64,000 bases of DNA, from positions 8,614-72,613 of the forward strand of contig QAOA01007382.1 in assembly GCA_003255065.1 (NCBI GenBank), given 5' to 3'. Below, piece by piece: positions 57,823-64,000 of this stretch (position 1 is its first letter; every line of letters begins with the position of its first letter). Made by a program: the position numbers and the translations under genes. A model generated the notes under the pieces. It worked only from the letters and a program-made list of their open reading frames with translations. It searched no databases and had not been told where the DNA came from. This DNA comes from Cercis canadensis. Lineage: Eukaryota; Streptophyta; Magnoliopsida; Fabales; Fabaceae.

Positions 57823-60669
57823 TCAAGTTGGAATTTGGGATTGATGAAAGTCAACCAAACCCAACTTGGACACTAGAGAATGAAACTGAGGACCAGCAAG
57901 GCTTTTAGTGAAGAGATCTGCAAGCTGGTTGGTGGTCGAGATGTGGCGAGGAAACACAAAACCAGACTTGTAATGGTCACGCACCAGATGACAATCAATC
58001 TCTATGTGTTTGGTGCGTTCATGAAACACTGGATTAGCAATGATATGAAGAGCAGCAGAATTGTCACACCATAAGGGAATGGGCAAAGGAACAGGATGCT
58101 GCAAATCTTGAAGGATATAGCTAATCCATTTCAATTCACAAACAGTGTTGGCAAGGCTACGATACTCAGCTTCAGCTGAGGACCTGCTGACTGTGTGTTG
58201 CTTCTTGGTCTTCCAAGAGATCAAGGAATCACCCAAAAAGATGCAATAGCCTGTAAGAGACCTTCGTGTGTCCTTGCAGGCTGCCCAATCAGCATCACAA
58301 TAGCCAACAAGAGAGGAAGCAGAGGCAGAAGGGTAGAAAAGTCCCTTGGAAGGAGTTCCTTTAAGGTATCTCAAGACAGAAATAGCTCCATTCCAGTGTG
58401 CCTGGGTAGGGGAATGGAGAAACTGGCAAAGCTGCTGAACAGCATGGGTAATGTCAGGACGAGTGAGATTGAGGTAGAGTAATCTGCCAACCAATCTCCT
58501 ATAACGTTCAGGATCAGCCAAAGGAGGACCAGCAGAGGAAAATTTCTGTCCCTTAGGCAGAGGGGTAGCCACTGACTTGGCTCCTAGAAGACCAGCATCG
58601 GCCAAAATGTCTAAGACATACTTGCGCTGGTTGACATAGGTGCCAGAAGGACCACGGGCAATTTCAAGACCAAGGAAATATTTTGCAAACCCCAGATCCT
58701 TGATGGTGAAGCTGTCATGAAGAAATTGCTTAACATGTTGAACTGCAGAGTCATTGGTGCCAGTAATCAAAACATCATCCACATAGACCAAGAGGGCTAA
58801 GAAAGTGGTGGAAGTAGTCATAGTGAAGAGGCAGTGGTCATGAGCACTCTGAGTAAAACCATAACTAAGGAGTTTGGTACAAAATTCAATGTTCCACTGC
58901 CTAGAAGCCTGTTTCAACCCATAAAGGGAACGTTTTAATAGACAAACTTCATTATTCTTGGCTTTGGTGTAGCCTTGAGGAGGCTGCATATAGACCTCTT
59001 CATCCAGAAAACCATGTAGGAAGGCATTGTTTATGTCTAGCTGATGCAGAGGCCACTGGTGAGCAGAAACAATAGCCAAAAAGATGTGCACTGTGACAAG
59101 TTTGGCGACAGGAGAGAAACTATCCTTGTAGTGCACGCCTTCAATTTGGTGATACCCTTTAGCCACTAATCTGGCTTTGTAACGATCAATAGTACCATCT
59201 GGGAGGTATTTGACTTTATAAACCCACTTGGAACCAATTGCTTTCTTGCCAGGGGGGAGGGAAACCAGATCCCAAGTGTGGTTAGACTCAAGGGCTTGTA
59301 ATTCTTTTTCCATAGCCTGAACCCACTTATCATGTTTGCTAGCATGGTAATATGTGTGTGGTTCATGGATAGCAGACACATTGGCAAGAAAAGACATGTA
59401 AGAGTGAGTGAATAAAGGGGAATGCTGATAGGGAAATGTGGGGGGAGTGTAAGTGAAAGTGCTGGGTGAAAAACCAGCAAGGGTAGGGGTGAGTGCAGAT
59501 GGTAAATCTGAGGAAACAGTCACAGTAGAGACAAAATCTTCCAACCATGCAGGTTTAAATTTCTGCCTAGCACTATGGCGAGGAACAAGAGTAGGAGCAG
59601 GAGGAGGTAGGGTAGGAGGGACCTGCTCAGGAGCAGAAATAGGAGCATCAAGAGAGTTGGAATCTGAATCAAAGTCCACAGAAGGAGGAGTTGAAATAGG
59701 AGGAAGGGAAGGTGACTGAGAAGAAGTAATAGGGTCAGAATTAAGAAATGGAAGTGGTAGAGAAACATCATTCCCAGCAGTGGACAAAGTAGCATAAGGA
59801 AAATGAGTTTCATGAAAAACCACATCACGAGAAGTATAAATTTGGTGGGAATCAATGTCATAGACCTTATAGGCCTTCTGACCTTGGACAAAACCTATAA
59901 AAATGCATCTATAAGCCCTAGCTTCAAATTTATCCTTGTGTGGTTTAGTATTAGTTGCATAACATAAACAACCAAAACATTTCAACAAAGCATAATCTGG
60001 TATCTTATTGTGCAGAGCCTCATAAGGGGTCTTCCAATCCAAAAATTTGGTAGGCAATCTATTTATAATATAGGCTGCCATAAGGAGGGAATGATCCCAA
60101 AATCTGATAGGGAGATGAGCTTGAAACATTAAGGCTCGAGCTATTTGTAAAATGTGTTTATGTTTCCTTTCAACAACTCCATTCTGTTGGGGTGTGTAGA
60201 CACAACTTTTGTGATGAACAATGCCTAAGTGAGTTAAAAAGGATTGACATTCCTTGCTAGTGAACTCAGACCCATTGTCTGTTCTAATGCACTTAATTTT
60301 ACTGTGAAATTGAGTGTGTATCATTTGGAAAAAAACTTTGAGTGTCTGTAATGTCTGATGTTTATGAGTGAGCAGAAAAAGCCATGTGGCTCTACTACAG
60401 TCATCGACCACAGTAATCATGTAGTGGGCACCTGTGATGGAGGATTGGCTATATGGACCCCATAAGTCAATATGTAGAAGGTCAAAAGGAGAACTAGACT
60501 TAGTGTAACTAAGGGGAAAAGATAACATATGCTGTTTGGATTTATGACAAATATCACAGGATGAAAGTAATGTGTTATCAATGCCTTTTAAAAACGAAAT
60601 GTGCTGTAAAGAGTGCAGAGAAGCATGGCCAAATCTGTTGTGCCACAAGGAGATCAAAGTTTTATTCAA
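57823..60669 (-). CDS. Copia pol: integrase, reverse transcriptase, RNase H
   Basis: 948-codon open frame. GAG-pre-integrase at residues about 8-50 (LWHNRFGHASLHSL, CDICHKSKQ). Integrase core with LLHIDLWGPY (about 70), IRTDNGSEFTS (about 135) and PQQNGVVERKH (about 170), so the DDE triad is present. After a Pro/Ser-rich linker, RT runs from WVYKVKYLPDGTIDRYKARL through LDINNAFLHGFLDEEVYMQP to the catalytic YVDDVLITG near residue 630. RNase H begins near GYCDADWAACKDTRRSLTGY (about 795) and ends with NQLADLFTKSLAGPQFHSL. It inserts and copies the element. No internal stop is seen. The first Met is probably not a natural start, because Copia pol is normally joined to gag; the junction with the upstream frame at about 60,700 is shifted by one base. 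Confidence 0.93.
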   Translation of the reverse strand: MNKTLISLWHNRFGHASLHSLQHISFLKGIDNTLLSSCDICHKSKQHMLSFPLSYTKSSSPFDLLHIDLWGPYSQSSITGAHYMITVVDDCSRATWLFLLTHKHQTLQTLKVFFQMIHTQFHSKIKCIRTDNGSEFTSKECQSFLTHLGIVHHKSCVYTPQQNGVVERKHKHILQIARALMFQAHLPIRFWDHSLLMAAYIINRLPTKFLDWKTPYEALHNKIPDYALLKCFGCLCYATNTKPHKDKFEARAYRCIFIGFVQGQKAYKVYDIDSHQIYTSRDVVFHETHFPYATLSTAGNDVSLPLPFLNSDPITSSQSPSLPPISTPPSVDFDSDSNSLDAPISAPEQVPPTLPPPAPTLVPRHSARQKFKPAWLEDFVSTVTVSSDLPSALTPTLAGFSPSTFTYTPPTFPYQHSPLFTHSYMSFLANVSAIHEPHTYYHASKHDKWVQAMEKELQALESNHTWDLVSLPPGKKAIGSKWVYKVKYLPDGTIDRYKARLVAKGYHQIEGVHYKDSFSPVAKLVTVHIFLAIVSAHQWPLHQLDINNAFLHGFLDEEVYMQPPQGYTKAKNNEVCLLKRSLYGLKQASRQWNIEFCTKLLSYGFTQSAHDHCLFTMTTSTTFLALLVYVDDVLITGTNDSAVQHVKQFLHDSFTIKDLGFAKYFLGLEIARGPSGTYVNQRKYVLDILADAGLLGAKSVATPLPKGQKFSSAGPPLADPERYRRLVGRLLYLNLTRPDITHAVQQLCQFLHSPTQAHWNGAISVLRYLKGTPSKGLFYPSASASSLVGYCDADWAACKDTRRSLTGYCIFLGDSLISWKTKKQHTVSRSSAEAEYRSLANTVCELKWISYILQDLQHPVPLPIPLWCDNSAALHIIANPVFHERTKHIEIDCHLVRDHYKSGFVFPRHISTTNQLADLFTKSLAGPQFHSLVSKLGLVDFHQSQIPT

Positions 60670-60704
60670 ATGATTAGAATCAGTACAAGGAAGTTTGATA
60701 GAAT

Positions 60705-62336
60705 TTATACTGAATCAGAGGAAGATGTAATTGGAACATTCTGATGATTACAAGCAAGGAATGAAGCTGTAGTAAGGAAGGAAGTTTTGTCTAAAATGTA
60801 AAGGTTTCCAATCACTGAACCAACTGCAAGAACTTCTTCAGTCTGAGGGTCCTGTAGAATGCATTTATCAGGGAAAAAAACAAATTTAATCTTAGCTGTC
60901 TTGGCTAATTTCCTTACAGAAAGAAGATTAAACTTGAAGCTGGGAATATAAAGAGCTTCAGTGAGGGTCAAGTTGGGGCTAAGGTGTATATCACCTATTT
61001 GATGAACTATTTTAACAGATCCATCAGGGAGAAAAACTGGAGTAATTTGGGATACTGGTCGTGGTTTGTGTAACAAGGTGAGGTCAGTGCACATGTGGTT
61101 TGATGCACCTGTGTCTACTATCCAAGTTCCAGGTTGCACATTATTAGCTAACTGTAAGACAGAATGAACAGTAGGATTGGAAAGATTACCTGCATATTCT
61201 GCAAAATTCTCAATGTGTGCAAAGTTGGCATGCCCTTTCATCATTTTGGACAATTCCTGCTGTATCATTTCTGTCAAGGTTCTCTGATCATGAATTTTTT
61301 CTGCATCCTCCTTCATGTTGACATCCAAGGGATTATCTGCCATGTTAGCCAAATGTTTGCCTCCCATTCCCTGATTTTTCTGTCCCTTGAGCTCTTTATA
61401 CCAGTCCGAATAACCATGCAGTTTGAAACAGGTGTCTTTGGTATGACCACTTGTGTTGCAGTGAGCACAAGTCAGTTTGTCATATTTTTCATTCTTTTTC
61501 TCATTGTTGCTGAACTTCTTGTAGTTTCCTCTTCCCATGCCAGAGCCTCTTCCCATAGAGGATTTTACCATCATTGTTGAGTGATCCACTTTCCCTAGCA
61601 GATTGAGGTGAATCTCACGTTGCTTTTCAATCCTTAAAATCATGGAATAGGCCTTATTAATTGATGGCAGGGGTTCCATGACCAGAATTTGATTCCTCAT
61701 GTGATCTAGATCATCACTAAGCCCCATTAGGAATTGCAACAACTTGCTAGAGTGAGCAAGATCAGAAACTTTCTTTGTCACATCACAAGTGCAATTCTTG
61801 CAGGTGCATCTTGGAATTGGCTGTACACAGTCCAATTCATCCCATAATTTCTTCAGTGCAGTGAAGTATTTAACCACTGACTGATTTCCTTGAGAAATTG
61901 TGCTAATTTCTCTTTGAATTTGGTAAATCTGTGGTCCATTAGATTCACCAAATCGTTCTTCTAATTCCATCCACAAGTCTCTAGCTGTTGATGCATAGAG
62001 AAATGCCTCCACTATGTCCTTTGAGATGGAATTCAGGATCCATGATCTGATCATGCAATCCACACGAATCCATTGATCAAAGTCAGTTGAACATTCTTCA
62101 AGTACTGCATACCTCCCATCGATGAATTCGAGCTTCACCTTGGCTCCTAATGCTATCTTAATCGATCTACTCCAAGACAAGTAATTGTTACCTGTTAGAG
62201 GAGTGGTAACCAGTTGCATCCCAGGATGATCCGAATTGGCCAACGCCATGGGATCTCCATTGTAGTTCGTCGATGCCTCTCTGTGTGACGAGGCAGTTTC
62301 AGTTGGCGTAGCATTGTCAGTATCCATTGCTTCCAA
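60705..62336 (-). CDS. Copia gag-protease
   Basis: 543-codon open frame. The N-terminal gag (residues about 40-250) has LTGNNYLSWSRSIKIALGAK and the UBN2-type core DLWMELEERFGESNGPQIYQ. A CCHC knuckle CAHCNTSGHTKDTC lies near residue 290, followed by a W/Y-rich LHGYSDWYKE motif. The aspartic protease site WIVDTGASNHMC is near residue 405, followed by LPDGSVKIVHQIGDI and LYIPSFKFNLLSVRKL. The frame ends at a TAA just before the pol frame, which is open in the -1/+2 register, so a single indel, or less likely frameshifting, separates them. Gag forms the particle and the protease releases the mature proteins. Start chosen at MEAMDTDNATP, about 60 bases after the primer site. Confidence 0.92.
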   Translation of the reverse strand: MEAMDTDNATPTETASSHREASTNYNGDPMALANSDHPGMQLVTTPLTGNNYLSWSRSIKIALGAKVKLEFIDGRYAVLEECSTDFDQWIRVDCMIRSWILNSISKDIVEAFLYASTARDLWMELEERFGESNGPQIYQIQREISTISQGNQSVVKYFTALKKLWDELDCVQPIPRCTCKNCTCDVTKKVSDLAHSSKLLQFLMGLSDDLDHMRNQILVMEPLPSINKAYSMILRIEKQREIHLNLLGKVDHSTMMVKSSMGRGSGMGRGNYKKFSNNEKKNEKYDKLTCAHCNTSGHTKDTCFKLHGYSDWYKELKGQKNQGMGGKHLANMADNPLDVNMKEDAEKIHDQRTLTEMIQQELSKMMKGHANFAHIENFAEYAGNLSNPTVHSVLQLANNVQPGTWIVDTGASNHMCTDLTLLHKPRPVSQITPVFLPDGSVKIVHQIGDIHLSPNLTLTEALYIPSFKFNLLSVRKLAKTAKIKFVFFPDKCILQDPQTEEVLAVGSVIGNLYILDKTSFLTTASFLACNHQNVPITSSSDSV

Positions 62337-62398
62337 ATTCTGCTCTTACAATCTTCTTCGAAGTAGTCAAGCAGTCGAAGATTCACGCAAATCAAGAT

Positions 62399-62416
62399 CG
62401 ATTTGCTCTGATACCA
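62399..62416 (-). other. Primer-binding site (initiator tRNA-Met) of Copia element
   Basis: TGGTATCAGAGCAAATCG on the reverse strand, immediately next to the 5' LTR end. Confidence 0.9.
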
Positions 62417-62719
62417 TGTAAAGTGCTGGTATGGAGATGAACCAGAGAGGAAGAGAGAAAGAAGAGTGGTACAGCAGAAGAGAAATCAAAGTATTTCAGT
62501 ATATTATCTCTATCAACCAGAACTATACAAGCTTTCACTTTATATACAGTGTATGACAGTAAACTAATCTAACCGAGTAGTTAGAGTACAGCTCAGCAAG
62601 TAACTAACTAGTTAACTAAGGTTAAATAACTAAACTAACCGTAGTTAGTAATAACTGATCTAGTTAACCATTAACTTGTAACTCAAGTTTATAAACAATT
62701 GTAGATATAAATCTGTACA
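62417..62719 (-). repeat. 5' LTR of Copia element
   Basis: 303 bp. Differs from the 3' LTR mainly at tatctctatcaacc versus tatctattttcc and at tgtatgaca versus tgtgtaaca. Confidence 0.92.
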
Positions 62720-63534
62720 ATTATATCTTTCTCAAGAAAAGTTTACTAAAAAGATCTTGAGTCGTTTTGGCATGAAAAATGCAAACCTGTTTCCACTCCA
62801 CTTACTGCTCATTTCAAATTGTCTGTTGCATTATGTCCTTAAACAAAAGAAGAAGCAGGATATATGTCATGTGTTCCATGTTCCAGTGCAGTTGGTAGCA
62901 TCATGTATTTGATGGTCTGCACTCGCCCTGACATTGCACAAGTTGTTAGTACAGTAAGCAGGTATATGTTTTATCCTGGTAAAGCTCACTGGAATGTTGT
63001 TAAATGGATTTTCAGATATTTAAGAGGTACTTCAAGTGCATGTCTTGAGTTCGGGTGGAATTGTGATAGTTTGATTGGTTATGTTGACTCCGATTTTACT
63101 GGTGATCTTGATAGAAGAAGGTCATTTACCGGCTATGTTTTCACCATTGGTGGATGTGCAGTTAATTGGAAAGCTACTTTACAAGCTACAACTACATTGT
63201 CTACCACTGAGGCTGAATATATGGCAATAACCGAAGCTATTAAAGAAGCAATATGGCTTAAAGGTTTGTTTAGTGAAATCAGTTTGGTTCAAGGTATGAT
63301 TATTGTCCATTGTGATAGTCAAAGTGCTATTCACTTGACTAAAGATCAAATGTATCATGAAAGGAGAAAGCACATTGATGTCCGCTATCATTTTGACGTG
63401 ATATAATTTCCAAAGGTGACATTGGAGTCAAGAAAATCAGTACAAAGGACAATCCAGTTAATATGTTAACAAAGTCATTACCAAAGGCAAAGTTCAAGCA
63501 TTGCTTGAACTTGATCGGAGTACACAAATTTTGA
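62720..63534 (+). pseudogene. Copia pol 3' part (RT end and RNase H), right-edge element
   Basis: Begins abruptly at the neighbouring LTR with LYLSQEKFTKKILSRFGMKN, then has a frame break. It is open from 62864 to 63406: VGSIMYLMVCTRPDIAQVVS, WIFRYLRGTSSACLEFG, GYVDSDFTGDLDRRRSFTGY, STTEAEYMAITEAIKEAIWL, HERRKHIDVRYHF. A two-base shift near 63405 precedes [20 protein letters not shown] and [20 protein letters not shown], then a stop at 63532-63534. Everything upstream of the RT C-terminal part is missing. Related to the Tnt1-like Copia pol layout; inactive. Confidence 0.88.
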
Positions 63535-63595
63535 AGACCCTACGGGGTAAATTGGAGATGGTTAAGAGTATTCACAAGGTTGACTAAATTCAAGC

Positions 63596-64000
63596 CAAGG
63601 TGGAGATCTGTTAAAATAAAAGGTGGCTTAAATTTTGCAACAAAAGTCAAAAAGTTACCACACCATATTAACTCCATTTTGACTCCACTTCCGCATGGCT
63701 GTAAACAGCATTTTCTTTCAAGAAGAATAGGTGGCAAGTTTCTCCTTATAGCTGCGACACAAATCAATAATTTACTGCTACTTTCAATAGCATTTAATGC
63801 TATTTTCGGTGGCCAAGAGAAGCTGATTTCACATGGTGAAATTCAGCAATTGCAGTTGGCGATCTTCTGCTATAAATAGGGAAGATTGCTGAGCGAGAAT
63901 TCTCAATCAAAAAAGTGAGGAAAATTAGAAATACTAGTGAGCTCTTTGCAAGATACTTGTGAGTTTTTTTTTTTTTGAGTGTTTCTTTTATATTGTGAGG
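63596..64000 (+). repeat. PPT and 3' LTR of right-edge Copia, cut by the window end
   Basis: The polypurine-like caaggtggagatc (63596-63608) precedes the LTR start TGTTAAAATAAAAGG at 63609. A TATA-like tataaatagg lies at 63871. The LTR end is outside the window. Confidence 0.8.

Larger units (their letters stand above)
57514..62719 (-). mobile_element. Nearly intact Copia retrotransposon
   Basis: 5.2 kb: 5' LTR 62417-62719, PBS directly adjacent (TGGTATCAGAGCAAATCG on the reverse strand, plus coordinates 62399-62416), gag-protease 60705-62336, integrase-RT-RNase H 57823-60669, PPT (GAAGGGGGGC) at 57815-57825, 3' LTR 57514-57814. The LTRs differ at roughly eight positions in about 300 (about 97% identity), so it is young compared with its neighbours. 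No matching 5-bp target duplication is seen (CAATT left, ATTAT right). The right flank is another Copia pol; the left flank is not. Confidence 0.93.

Noticed and set aside
58195..59719. + strand frames opposite the intact Copia pol
   Set aside because: Antisense shadows of conserved RT/RNase H coding sequence.
1..64000. tRNA, rRNA or known ncRNA genes
   Set aside because: No sequence resembling A/B boxes with a tRNA fold or rRNA was noticed; tRNA-like strings are only the primer-binding sites of the LTR elements.

Overview
This window is nuclear DNA of a flowering plant, most likely a eudicot. The evidence is AT-rich intergenic sequence, spliced genes with GT-AG introns, a plant-specific ankyrin/PGG membrane-protein gene, a TIR-domain resistance-type fragment, and dense Copia, Gypsy, Mutator-like and Helitron-like mobile DNA. 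I cannot name the species. There is no bacterial or organellar content. Most of the 64 kb is transposable elements in nested layers. Single unresolved bases at 6508 and 10625 mark assembly uncertainty.

Layout. (1) 481-1804: decayed + strand Copia pol tail with its 3' LTR. (2) 2700-2979 plus 10894-11046: a broken ankyrin paralogue, split by a 7.9 kb LTR retrotransposon without gag or pol (2980-10893, LARD-like). That element carries a TIR-domain gene fragment, a 75-base poly(A), a 1,200-bp tandem duplication and several shorter tandem arrays. (3) 11,047-16,617: AT-rich intergenic DNA with a MITE and microsatellites. (4) 16,623-23,696: a Gypsy (Athila-like) element on the - strand with LTRs, PBS, PPT, perfect TSD and a broken gag plus protease, but no reverse transcriptase or integrase (TR-GAG type). 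(5) 23,873-28,940: the one apparently intact host gene, a three-exon ankyrin-repeat/PGG membrane protein (674 aa, - strand). Intron 1 holds a Pack-MULE carrying a piece of the Na+/H+ antiporter gene SOS1, and intron 2 holds a small Mutator-like MITE. (6) 29,742-33,351: a 3.6 kb TIR element, itself interrupted by a truncated Sirevirus-like Copia copy flanked by 72-bp direct repeats. (7) 33,361-43,656: mostly intergenic, with a MITE, an RNase H-like relic, a 234-bp tandem repeat that keeps a 78-codon frame open, and repeated Helitron-like 3' ends. (8) 43,662-55,185: an 11.5 kb Sirevirus-like Copia element (- strand) with degenerate gag-pol and an envelope-position ORF, split by a solo Gypsy LTR at 47,566-49,015. 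(9) 57,514-62,719: a young Copia element (- strand) with long gag-protease and integrase-RT-RNase H frames broken at one point. (10) 62,720-64,000: the 3' part of another Copia element (+ strand), running off the window.

The elements give a relative order of events: duplication of the ankyrin gene, then insertion of the LARD into one copy; Sirevirus insertion, then Gypsy insertion and LTR-LTR recombination to a solo LTR. The point of most biological interest is the intact ankyrin/PGG gene. Its family includes ITN1, named for a salt-tolerance phenotype, and its first intron carries SOS1-derived sequence antisense to the host transcript. I do not see a wholly new biological system; the unusual items are capture events, non-autonomous elements and unexplained repeats.
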